In this document: in pieces, positions 54,203 to 62,672 of the stretch
Numbering within the stretch: position 1 is the first letter of the stretch
How the letters are laid out: each line of letters opens with the position of its first letter
Source of the DNA: Mucilaginibacter boryungensis
GTDB lineage: Bacteria; Bacteroidota; Bacteroidia; Sphingobacteriales; Sphingobacteriaceae
Assembly (NCBI RefSeq): GCF_015221995.1
Contig: NZ_JADFFM010000002.1
Coordinates: forward strand, 1,612,001 to 1,676,000
Length of the DNA: 64,000 bases
Direction of reading: 5' to 3'
Notes under the pieces: model-generated
Seen by the model: the letters and a program-made list of their open reading frames with translations, nothing else
Told to the model about the DNA's origin: nothing
Database searches by the model: none
Translations under genes and position numbers: made by a program

Positions 54203-54290
54203 CAAGGTAGTATAACGTAAATGGGTATCCCATCGGGAGCCTCCGCATTTACTTATATCTCCACCTTGCCTTTATTCTGCTGTTCAGCAG
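54203..54290. promoter_or_regulatory. Nested inverted repeats between kinase and methylase-like genes
   Basis: CAAGGT/ACCTTG (54203 with 54263), TATAACGTAAATG/CATTTACTTATA (54211-54223 with 54246-54257, one bulge) and CTGCTG-TT-CAGCAG (54277-54290). The block lies in the divergent promoter region and may bind a regulator or fold as RNA upstream of the gene at 54332. Confidence 0.4.
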
Positions 54291-54331
54291 TGAGTTCGTT
54301 CGAGAATTCCCTCGACTAAAAACTTTCTGCC

Positions 54332-55069
54332 ATGACACAGATTAAACACCTGCTAACCGAGTTCGAACGATTTGCCTACGGCCAATCACTGCCTACTGTA
54401 TTCACTGAAATGCTGAATTGGACGCTGTTACTCTTCAAAAAGTGCAACAATGAAACCGAACAGCAATCCGTCATTGAGGCTTATCAAACCCACCCCAAAG
54501 TCAAGCAATTAACAACTCTTATCACTATGATTGGTGACCTCGCAGATGGCTTTACAGACCCGCTGGGCGAACTTTATATGCACGCAATATCTAAGGGTCA
54601 CATGGGGCAATACTTCACTCCTCAGCACTTGTGCGATATGATGGCGATGATGCAAATCGGCACAACCTCTCGGGTATCGCAAACCGTTTTAGATCCTGCT
54701 TGCGGCAGTGGCAGGATGCTATTAGCCACAGCTAAGATAGACCGTTCTTTACAGCTTTACGGTGCTGACCTTGATTTGACTTGCTGTAAAATGGCTTTGA
54801 TCAATATGCTATTTAACTCTTTACAAGGTGAAATAGCACACATGAACAGTTTAAGCAACGAGTTTTACACGGGCTACCAAATTTGCACAACTTTGGTCGG
54901 TACACATTATATACCTTATTACATCGAATTTACCGAGCCTGAAAAGAGCCGCATTTGGCTTAGACCTTTAAGAGGTAATAATGATAAGTCAAAGTTCAGT
55001 ACGCCTTTCAATCCTGTGAGTGCGGCTCACCCTATAAATGGCAGACAAGGATTGCTATTTGATTGGTAG
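54332..55069 (+). CDS. N6-adenine methylase-like protein lacking the NPPF motif
   Basis: 245 residues. It has the type I methylase-like G92-Q-Y-F-T-P97, SAM-binding D121-P-A-C-G-S-G127 and acidic D146 (GADLD), but where motif IV (N/D-P-P-F/Y) should follow, after about residue 170, the chain reads NSLSNEFYTGYQICTTLVGTHY with no Pro-Pro pair. It is also half the size of HsdM. It could bind SAM or DNA without methylating adenine. The C-terminus QGLLFDW fits the QxxLF pattern of sliding-clamp binding peptides. It lies 71 bases before hsdM on the same strand. Confidence 0.7.
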   Translation: MTQIKHLLTEFERFAYGQSLPTVFTEMLNWTLLLFKKCNNETEQQSVIEAYQTHPKVKQLTTLITMIGDLADGFTDPLGELYMHAISKGHMGQYFTPQHLCDMMAMMQIGTTSRVSQTVLDPACGSGRMLLATAKIDRSLQLYGADLDLTCCKMALINMLFNSLQGEIAHMNSLSNEFYTGYQICTTLVGTHYIPYYIEFTEPEKSRIWLRPLRGNNDKSKFSTPFNPVSAAHPINGRQGLLFDW

Positions 55070-55139
55070 CAGCCAATCTGTATATTTAACTTTCAAACTG
55101 CTATTAATCTCATAACTTAGCAAATCACGTATTGTAGAT

Positions 55140-56687
55140 ATGGCTAAAACTAAACCAGCTAAACCTCAGGATAATAAACCAATGGAACAGATACTGTTCC
55201 TCACTGCCGATAAGCTTCGTAAGAACATTGATGCTGCCGAATACAAAAGCTACGTGTTAGGCTTACTGTTTCTAAAGTACGTTTCCGATGCCTTTGATGT
55301 ATTGCACCAAAAGATATTAAAGAAGGAGGGCGAGTATGCTTATGACGACCCCGAAGATAAGTTGGTTTACAGCGCAGAGTATGTATTCTTTGTACCGGAG
55401 AAAGCCCGCTGGAATTACATAGTAACCAGGGCTAAACTGCCAACCATTGGCGAGGAAGTTGACACAGCGATGGATTTGATTGAAAAGGACAACCCGAAGA
55501 TACGCGGTGTATTGTTTAAGCAATTTGCGCAATCAAAGCTTGATAAAGTTACGCTTGGCGAACTTATAGACTTAATTAACAACATGGATTTGGGCACAGA
55601 GGCTGCCCAACGTAAAGACTTATTTGGCGTAGTATACGAATACTTTCTTGGTCAATTCGCGTTAGCAGAAGGCCGTAAAGGCGGCCAATTTTACACGCCT
55701 CGCTCAGTAGTATCATTACTTATCGCTATGCTCGAACCAACAAAGGGTAAGGTTTACGACCCTTGCTGTGGTAGTGGTGGTATGTTTGTAATGTCTGAGA
55801 AGTTTGTTGAGCAACACCAGGGAAGAATTGATGATATTACTATATACGGTCAGGAAAGCAACCAAACAACATGGAAGCTGTGCGTAATGAATTTAGCCAT
55901 ACGCGGTATTGACCCTGAACAAGTGAAATGGAATAGCGAAGGCAGCTTCCTTAAAGATGCACACCCCGACTTGAAAGCCGACTATATTATAGCCAACCCA
56001 CCCTTTAATGTGTCAGATTGGAGTGGGGAGTTGCTTAGGCAGGACGGACGTTGGAAATATGGTGTTCCACCCAATGGCAACGCTAACTACGCTTGGCTGC
56101 AACATTTCTTGTATCACCTTGCGCCTAAAGGCAAAGCAGGAATCGTTTTAAGTAAAGGAGCATTAACTACTAAACAAGGTAGTGAGTATGAAATAAGAAA
56201 GAATATGGTTGAGGCCGGTGTAATAGACTGCATTATCAATCTACCAACAAAGTTGTTCCTAAATACACAAATACCCGCTTGCCTTTGGTTTTTAAATCGT
56301 GATACTAATCGTTTACGTAAAGGTGAAGTACTATTTATTGACGCTCGTAACCTAGGGCACTTGGTTAACAGGCGTACCCGAGAATTTGATGAAAACGATA
56401 TAAAACAAATATCAGAGACTTACCATCATTGGTTAAATACCAGAGATGAATACGAAGATATACCTGGTTTCTGCAAATCAACTGTTGTGGCTGATATTGA
56501 AGCTATGGATTTTGTATTAACTCCCGGCAGATTTATAGGGCTACCTGACGAAGAGGATGATTTTGACTTCACTGAGCGGTTTAATTATTTGCAAATAGAA
56601 CTGCATAACCAAATGTTACAAGAATCGGCACTGAATGAAAGAATTAAGTCAAACCTTTCTAAAATTGTGGAGGCCTCAAATGTCTGA
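55140..56687 (+). CDS. hsdM: Type I restriction-modification methylase subunit HsdM
   Basis: 515 residues. N-terminal helical domain (about 15-150), then G181-G-Q-F-Y-T-P187, SAM-binding DPCCGSGGMF (207-216) and catalytic NPPF (286-289), the complete set of N6-adenine methylase motifs. With HsdS it methylates the host recognition site; with HsdR it forms the restriction complex. The hsdS start lies inside its last codons. Confidence 0.96.
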   Translation: MAKTKPAKPQDNKPMEQILFLTADKLRKNIDAAEYKSYVLGLLFLKYVSDAFDVLHQKILKKEGEYAYDDPEDKLVYSAEYVFFVPEKARWNYIVTRAKLPTIGEEVDTAMDLIEKDNPKIRGVLFKQFAQSKLDKVTLGELIDLINNMDLGTEAAQRKDLFGVVYEYFLGQFALAEGRKGGQFYTPRSVVSLLIAMLEPTKGKVYDPCCGSGGMFVMSEKFVEQHQGRIDDITIYGQESNQTTWKLCVMNLAIRGIDPEQVKWNSEGSFLKDAHPDLKADYIIANPPFNVSDWSGELLRQDGRWKYGVPPNGNANYAWLQHFLYHLAPKGKAGIVLSKGALTTKQGSEYEIRKNMVEAGVIDCIINLPTKLFLNTQIPACLWFLNRDTNRLRKGEVLFIDARNLGHLVNRRTREFDENDIKQISETYHHWLNTRDEYEDIPGFCKSTVVADIEAMDFVLTPGRFIGLPDEEDDFDFTERFNYLQIELHNQMLQESALNERIKSNLSKIVEASNV

Positions 56688-57903
56688 TTGGATTGAAACA
56701 GAATATGGATTAATTCCATTTGGTTGGGAGGTTTTAAAGGCTGACAAATATTGTCATAAAGTAACAGATGGGACGCACGATAGTCCTAAGCAAGTCGCCA
56801 ATGGTTTGCCACTAATTACGTCTAAGCATATTAAAGGAAGGGAAATTGATATCGAAAACGCTTATCATATTAGTTTGGACGATTACAACAAAATCATCAG
56901 GCGAAGTAAGGTTGATCAGTGGGATGTCATTGTAAGCATGATAGGAGAATATTGCGGTTTTTGTTATATTGAAAGAAACGCGATTGTTGAATACGCTGTT
57001 AAAAATGTTGGGATTTACAAGACCCTCGATGAAGTTAAAGCCAAATGGCTGTTTTATTACCTTCAGTCTAAGACTGGTCGGAACGTATTAGAAGCACAGA
57101 AAACAGGCACAAGTCAGCCCTATATAACACTCGGATCATTGAGGAAGTTAGATATTATCGCACCTAAAGATCCACAGATAAGTTCTGCTATTACTGAGGT
57201 TCTCAGCAGTATAGATGATAAAATAGACTTGTTACAGCGCAACAGCAACACACTTGAGTCTTTAGGTGAAACCTTTTTCAAGCAGATGTTTATTGTAGAG
57301 GCGCAGGATAGTTGGGAGCAAACTTCCTTTTCAACAATTGCAAACCACGTAAAAGTAAGTATAAATCCAGCAGCCAATCCAAATCAAATCTATCATCATT
57401 ATAGTTTGCCATCTTATGATCATGGTAAGCAACCTAAGCATGAATTTGGTTCTGCCATTCTTAGTAATAAATATCAGGTTCGATCTAATCAAACATTGAT
57501 ATCAAAATTAAATCCAGGAACCTCAAGGGTTTGGTATATACATGAAGCGGAAAACATCAGCGTTTGTTCAACGGAGTTTCAGGTTTTTGAAGCAAAAGAA
57601 GACGCGTTTCGTGAGTACATTTATTTCTTTCTTAAATCTTCGGATGTGACGGATACATTAAGCAGCGCTGCTTCAGGAACAAGCGGAAGTCATCAACGAG
57701 TTAGTCCTGATTTAATAACCAATTTAGGATTAAGACGACCTGACAACTTAAAAGTTTCGGCTTTTAGTGAAAGAACCGCCCTTTTGTTGGCGAAAATAAA
57801 TAACAACATTAAACAAATACATCAATTAGAAAGTCTACGCGATACCCTTCTATCTAAATTAATGAACGGATCTGTTAAACTAACCGAAATGGCCGAAGCA
57901 TGA
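56680..57903 (+). CDS. hsdS: Type I restriction specificity subunit HsdS
   Basis: Start set at ATG 56680, 407 residues (MSDWIETEYGLIPFGWEV), overlapping the hsdM stop by 8 bases and with GGAGG about 8 bases upstream. Two target-recognition domains (about 15-145 and 215-345), each followed by a conserved helical spacer (ISSAITEVLSSIDDKIDLLQRNSNTLESLGETFFK; TALLLAKINNNIKQIHQLESLRDTLLSKLMNG). TRD1 contains VTDGTHDSPKQVANGLPLITSKHIKG. The two TRDs set a bipartite DNA site that cannot be read from sequence alone. Confidence 0.95.
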   Translation: MSDWIETEYGLIPFGWEVLKADKYCHKVTDGTHDSPKQVANGLPLITSKHIKGREIDIENAYHISLDDYNKIIRRSKVDQWDVIVSMIGEYCGFCYIERNAIVEYAVKNVGIYKTLDEVKAKWLFYYLQSKTGRNVLEAQKTGTSQPYITLGSLRKLDIIAPKDPQISSAITEVLSSIDDKIDLLQRNSNTLESLGETFFKQMFIVEAQDSWEQTSFSTIANHVKVSINPAANPNQIYHHYSLPSYDHGKQPKHEFGSAILSNKYQVRSNQTLISKLNPGTSRVWYIHEAENISVCSTEFQVFEAKEDAFREYIYFFLKSSDVTDTLSSAASGTSGSHQRVSPDLITNLGLRRPDNLKVSAFSERTALLLAKINNNIKQIHQLESLRDTLLSKLMNGSVKLTEMAEA

Positions 57904-60900
57904 CACGCGTAGTTGAAAATGACATAGAGCTATGGGTAATAGAGGTATTGCAAACTAAAGGCTTTACCTATATCCATCCACACCAGCTTGACCCCGATGT
58001 TGATACATCCCTTCGGAACGGGTTTGCTGATGTTGTCATTGAAACTTATCTGCAAGATGCTTTAATACGCATCAATCCAACCATTGGATCAGCAACTTTG
58101 CAACAAGCTGTAAAGGAAGTGCTGCGTACACCTGGGCATAGTGATTTAATGGCGAGCAATCAATACTTTCATAAGCTATTGGTTGAAGGAGTTGATGTTG
58201 TTTATACTGATAATGGCGAAGAAAGAACGGTTAAGGCCAAGCTTATCGACGAGGCAAATTCTTCTAATAACTCATGGCATGTTACTCATCAGGTAACAAT
58301 AATAGAGAATGGCCAGCATAAGCGGCCTGATGTTATACTTTATCTTAACGGGGTGCCAATTGTTGTGCTTGAACTTAAAAATGCAACAGACCACAACGCA
58401 ACAGTCGAGAAAGCATACCATCAATTCCAAACATATCATCGCACGATACCAACATTGTTTAATTACAACTGCTTCGAGATTATAAGTGATGGCTTGGAAG
58501 CAAAATTAGGTACAATAACTAGCGATATATCACGCTTTATGGCTTGGAAAACTGCTGATGGTAAAACTATCGCCTCTAACAAGACCAGCGAACTCGCGGT
58601 AATGATGGATGGGTTATTAAACACAACCGTCCTTACCGATCTGATATTAAACTTTATTGTATTTGAAAAGACTAAAGTTGAAGACTTAGCTACTAAAACA
58701 GTACGTATTGAAGTGGTGAAGAAAATAGCTGCTTACCATCAATACTATGCCGTGAAGAAAGCTATCGTATCGGCACAGGAAGCCAGTATTGAAGGAGGCA
58801 ACCGTAAAGGTGGTGTGGTTTGGCACACACAGGGTTCGGGCAAATCGCTATCAATGGTATTCTTTACTGGCCTATTGGTTAAAGCGCTTGACAACCCCAC
58901 AGTAATTATTATTACAGACAGGAACGACCTGGATGAGCAACTCTTCGATACGTTTGCCAATTGCTCGCAATTATTGAGGCAAGTGCCTGTACAAATAGAG
59001 AGCAGAATAGCGTTGGTAAAAGAATTAAAAAACCGGCAATCGGGTGGTGTGTTCTTCACTACCATACAAAAGTTCTTGCCCGAAGAAGGTTCAACGCAGT
59101 TCGCACAACTATCCGATAGGCGCAACATCATTGTGATTGCTGATGAAGCCCACCGTACTCAATATGGGTTTGAAGCTAAGGTTAGGTATATAAAAGATGC
59201 TGCCGGCAACGAAGTTGGTAACGAAACCACTTATGGCTTTGCTAAGCACATGCACGATGCCTTGCCTGGTGCAACGTTTATCGGCTTTACAGGCACACCC
59301 GTTGAAAGTAATGATAAGAATACTCAAGCCGTATTTGGTGAGTACGTAGATATATACGACATAGAGCGCGCCGTAAGGGACGGAGCGACCGTGCCAATCT
59401 ATTATGAAAATAGGTTTGCAAAACTGAAACTTGACAGGATATTTACTGAAGATTTAGAGAATCAATTGAATATGGTGGCCGAAGGGTTGCCCGAATATAC
59501 TATTAACAAGGCGATCGAGCGTTCAACACGGCAAGAAGCAATCATTGGTCATCCCGAAAGATTGAAAATGATAGCTAAGGATATACTTATTCATTTTGAG
59601 AGCCGTGCAGAGGTCTTTAGCGGGAAAGCATTAATAGTTGCTATGAATCGCAATATTGCAGTGGCTTTATATAATGAGATAGTAGCGCTCAAACCTGAAT
59701 GGCATGACACCCGTGATGAGTATGGGGGCGTTAAAGTTATAATGACTGGTAGTTCATCTGATGAGAAGCATTTGCAAGATCATATCCGAACCAAAGCCAA
59801 ACGTGCATTAATAGCTGCACGTTTGAAAGAAAAGCGCGACCCATTGCAAATGGTTATTGTGGTTGACATGTGGTTAACGGGCTTTGATGCACCGGTATTG
59901 CATACGTTGTATCTTGACAAAGACATGAGCGGCCACAACTTAATGCAGGCCATAGCAAGAGTTAATAGGGTATTTAATGATAAGCCAGGAGGCTTAATAG
60001 TAGATTATGTTCCAGTAACGGGCAACCTGAAGGCGGCCTTAAAAACTTACACGGAGAATAATGGTAATGGCGCTATTACACTTGACATTGCGGAAGCTGT
60101 TAACTTAATGCTTACCAAGCTTGAAGTTGTTGAGCAGATGTATCACAACTTCGATTACAAGCCTTATTTCAAAGCCAGTACAGGTGTTAAAATGGACATA
60201 ATATTGGAAGCGGAAGAACATATATTGGGCTTAGATAATGGCAAAGAGCGATATATCAAAGAAGTTACTTCGTTAGGCCAGGCATATGCCTTAGCCAAAT
60301 CAGAGCCGGAAGCTAAGATAATAACAGAGGATGTGGCATTCTTTCAGGCCGTTAAAGCACGGTTAGCAAAATTCGATATAGCCGTAACCGGCCAACGCCG
60401 CAGAGAGTTTGAGAACACCATAAAATCAATGGTTGAAACCGCCATAGCAACTGATGGCATAGTAAATCTGTTAGATCAGGCAGGCTTAGACAAACCCGAG
60501 GTATCAATATTTAGCGAAGATTTCATGAACGAGATACGTAACATGAAGCAAAAGAATGTCGCTATTGAGTTACTAAAGAAATTACTCTCAGATCAAATTA
60601 AAATACGTTTTAAGAAGAACCTTGTAGTTAACAAAAGCCTTACTGAAAAGCTAATGGCTGCTATCAATAAATACAATAACAAATCCATTACCGCCCTTGA
60701 AATGATGGAACTGTTGCTTGAGTTATCACATGATGTTAACCGGGAAACCGAGCTGGGTAACTCATTAGGGTTAACCGAGCCCGAGAAGGCATTTTATGAC
60801 GCCCTTGCCTGCAATCAATCGGCTATGGATATGTTAGGGGATAGCAAGCTACTTATCATCGCTAAGGAATTAGTACAACGGGTAAAAAGCAACACCACAA

Positions 60901-61052
60901 TTGACTGGACTGTCCGTCAATCGGTTAAAGACAGGGTAAAGCGGGAAGTAAAACGAGTTTTACGTTTCCATAAATACCCACCTGACGATGAAGCTCGTGC
61001 TACCGATACAGTGCTGGAACAAGCTGAAATGTATGCCAAGGAATTAGCATAA
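57900..61052 (+). CDS. hsdR: Type I restriction endonuclease subunit HsdR
   Basis: 1050 residues. N-terminal PD-(D/E)XK-type nuclease region (RPDVILYLNGVPIVVLELKNATD), SF2 motor with Walker A WHTQGSGKS, motif II ADEAHRTQYG, motif III FTGTPVE, motif VI ARVNRVF, and a long helical C-terminus that binds HsdM. It translocates DNA and cleaves unmethylated molecules. The ATG overlaps the hsdS stop as ATGA, so the three genes are translationally coupled. All key residues are present, so the system looks active. Confidence 0.96.
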   Translation: MTRVVENDIELWVIEVLQTKGFTYIHPHQLDPDVDTSLRNGFADVVIETYLQDALIRINPTIGSATLQQAVKEVLRTPGHSDLMASNQYFHKLLVEGVDVVYTDNGEERTVKAKLIDEANSSNNSWHVTHQVTIIENGQHKRPDVILYLNGVPIVVLELKNATDHNATVEKAYHQFQTYHRTIPTLFNYNCFEIISDGLEAKLGTITSDISRFMAWKTADGKTIASNKTSELAVMMDGLLNTTVLTDLILNFIVFEKTKVEDLATKTVRIEVVKKIAAYHQYYAVKKAIVSAQEASIEGGNRKGGVVWHTQGSGKSLSMVFFTGLLVKALDNPTVIIITDRNDLDEQLFDTFANCSQLLRQVPVQIESRIALVKELKNRQSGGVFFTTIQKFLPEEGSTQFAQLSDRRNIIVIADEAHRTQYGFEAKVRYIKDAAGNEVGNETTYGFAKHMHDALPGATFIGFTGTPVESNDKNTQAVFGEYVDIYDIERAVRDGATVPIYYENRFAKLKLDRIFTEDLENQLNMVAEGLPEYTINKAIERSTRQEAIIGHPERLKMIAKDILIHFESRAEVFSGKALIVAMNRNIAVALYNEIVALKPEWHDTRDEYGGVKVIMTGSSSDEKHLQDHIRTKAKRALIAARLKEKRDPLQMVIVVDMWLTGFDAPVLHTLYLDKDMSGHNLMQAIARVNRVFNDKPGGLIVDYVPVTGNLKAALKTYTENNGNGAITLDIAEAVNLMLTKLEVVEQMYHNFDYKPYFKASTGVKMDIILEAEEHILGLDNGKERYIKEVTSLGQAYALAKSEPEAKIITEDVAFFQAVKARLAKFDIAVTGQRRREFENTIKSMVETAIATDGIVNLLDQAGLDKPEVSIFSEDFMNEIRNMKQKNVAIELLKKLLSDQIKIRFKKNLVVNKSLTEKLMAAINKYNNKSITALEMMELLLELSHDVNRETELGNSLGLTEPEKAFYDALACNQSAMDMLGDSKLLIIAKELVQRVKSNTTIDWTVRQSVKDRVKREVKRVLRFHKYPPDDEARATDTVLEQAEMYAKELA

Positions 61053-61058
61053 CTTAGC

Positions 61059-61448
61059 ATGTTTCTCCCAGAAGAGCTATTAGAAATGTTTGAAAACAAT
61101 GGTTTGCCAAGGTATGGATATGCTATATACCTGGATAACTTGCCTTCAGACATGGTTTTAAGAACTCTTACTGTTAGATTTAAAATTGAATTCGCTGTTG
61201 TATTTACAATCGGCAAGTTGGGATACTTTTTGTACATTGGTGATAATAATAGCGTTTCATTACCTGTTGATGAAAAGGAGATTTTGATTAAACATACGCA
61301 CCCTAACGGAACCGTATTTCCGAGTATATATGATATTCAATGGCTCGAATCTGTTCAAGATTCAGGCTCTCCTCAAATTCAATCGGTGATATTACCGATA
61401 GGGCATCAGAGAATTACATTCAATATCAATACACCGTATTTAGGTTAA
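61059..61448 (+). CDS. Predicted JAMM/JAB-type metalloprotease attached to the hsd operon
   Basis: 129 residues, starting 6 bases after hsdR. H79-T-H81-P-x6-S89-x2-D92 (KHTHPNGTVFPSIYD) is an exact JAMM zinc-protease signature (H-x-H-P-x6-S-x2-D); E44 (KIEFAVV) could be the catalytic Glu. Beta strands before and after (FAVVFTIGKLGYFLYIG; IQSVILPIG) suit the JAB fold. JAMM enzymes remove ubiquitin-like proteins or hydrolyse related bonds; in bacteria they occur with phage-defence conjugation systems. Here no E1 or ubiquitin-like gene is seen. Family assignment rests on the motif. Confidence 0.6.
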   Translation: MFLPEELLEMFENNGLPRYGYAIYLDNLPSDMVLRTLTVRFKIEFAVVFTIGKLGYFLYIGDNNSVSLPVDEKEILIKHTHPNGTVFPSIYDIQWLESVQDSGSPQIQSVILPIGHQRITFNINTPYLG

Positions 61449-61453
61449 CAATA

Positions 61454-61972
61454 ATGGACTTACAGAGAGATATACTGAATAACCTTAACTCAAGATATGT
61501 TCTTGTTAAAAGAAATGATACCTATGTTATCGTAGACAAGCAAAGAAAATCGATGGTTGTATTGGATAATCCAATTATCAATATGAGTGAGTTAATCAAA
61601 GCTATGATTAACAAAAATGTGGAGATTTACGACAACGTGAAGCTGTTGCCTTCCCCTACTGAGAAGTTGGTTTACATGAGTGAATCTAAACCTAATTCTT
61701 TTAAGGTCTTTATAAAAAAAATCTTTGATCAAGACCGCCGCCAAACAGGAGTAATCATTTCAGCGATAACTAGCTCGGCAATAGGAAGGGTAGAAAAGAA
61801 AAGGCTTGAAGAAATGATGGAACAGTATTCATTTAACGTGTTATTTCCGAATGAAGGATTAAACGTCTTCAGCAATACGTATTCAGACACAGCCTCCATT
61901 GTGGTAATTACAGGGATTAACAGCTTACCCAATGTATTATTAGATGATAGTAGGGATTTGTACAACTGGTAG
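61454..61972 (+). CDS. Unknown protein, partner of the JAMM gene (172 aa)
   Basis: Start set at ATG 61454, 5 bases after the JAMM gene; the open frame extends upstream through that gene but without protein character. 172 residues: an N-terminal beta-rich part (SRYVLVKRNDTYVIVDKQRKSMVVLDN), a basic middle (NSFKVFIKKIFDQDRRQTGVIISAITSSAIGRVEKKRLEEMMEQYS) and a beta-like end (IVVITGINSLPNVLLDDSRDLYNW). It has no Gly-Gly end as a ubiquitin-like modifier would. No family recognised. Last gene of the restriction operon. Confidence 0.55.
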   Translation: MDLQRDILNNLNSRYVLVKRNDTYVIVDKQRKSMVVLDNPIINMSELIKAMINKNVEIYDNVKLLPSPTEKLVYMSESKPNSFKVFIKKIFDQDRRQTGVIISAITSSAIGRVEKKRLEEMMEQYSFNVLFPNEGLNVFSNTYSDTASIVVITGINSLPNVLLDDSRDLYNW

Positions 61973-62092
61973 TAGTTTTAAAGTGAGTTTATCTTTTAAA
62001 TGGTAGGGAAGATGTTCTTATGCGAATCCGCGCACGATATCCAGCTATTAACGGAGGGTATATACCCTTGCTTATTAACTGTCCATGATGCT

Positions 62093-62350
62093 GATTCAAG
62101 ATTTTGCGATACCTTTATAAACCAAGAAATTTCAACATTCCTCAATTGACATTAAGCTTTCACCAAGAAGTTTTACCTTTTAAAAAGTCAGGTTAGAGTG
62201 GCAATAGCTATCATTTTTTATATTGATTCAAGATTTTAACTACCCCTATAAACTAAGAAATCCTCATTTTATTGAATTAACATTGTATCCAATTCAGCTT
62301 TTGTATTACCCCTATAAAGTAAGAAATATTGAAATTCTTGAATTGGAAAT
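62093..62350. repeat. Diverged 66-bp-period repeats near attR
   Basis: Units begin at 62093, 62225 and 62291, that is 132 and 66 bases apart, with a strongly decayed unit between the first two. Shared core: ATTCA, then TACC(C/T)(C/T)TATAAA, then AAGAAAT, then TTGAATT or TTGA-type ends. The region 61973-62672 contains no supported gene. Could be accessory-protein binding sites or a repeated small RNA. Confidence 0.55.
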
Positions 62351-62576
62351 TATAGACATAGGTAGGTGAAGTAATGAATTATTAGCAAAGTTAGGCAAGA
62401 GGATATGACACAAGGCAAGGAACTACGGCATAAACGCTCCTATGTCTACCTAAACCTATTTATTCCGTTCCTCCTTGCATTTAGTCAATCCTTACGCCTG
62501 TAGAGCATCATAATTCATTTATTCACTTAAACTTATGCTTATGATAAAACTATCGAAGATTGTACCTTTACTCTTA

Positions 62577-62600
62577 AATGTTTACCTCTTTGTTTACTCC
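62577..62600 (+). repeat. Two 12-bp direct repeats near attR (putative integrase arm sites)
   Basis: AATGTTTACCTC (62577-62588) and TTTGTTTACTCC (62589-62600) in tandem. The second is identical to the unit at 41500-41511 beside attL, in the same orientation. Confidence 0.6.
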
Positions 62601-62672
62601 TTACAAGGTAACAAAGTGTAAATACATCGTTTATTAACAGATTTAACAACATTAAAGGCAATATAGAGCAAT

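Noticed and set aside
61454..61972. 172-aa protein as a ubiquitin-like substrate of the JAMM protease
   Set aside because: No Gly-Gly C-terminus and no E1- or E2-like gene nearby; kept only as an unknown partner.
62093..62350. CRISPR array suggested by the 66-bp spacing
   Set aside because: The units are diverged throughout, no constant repeat with variable spacers is visible, and no cas gene lies in the window.
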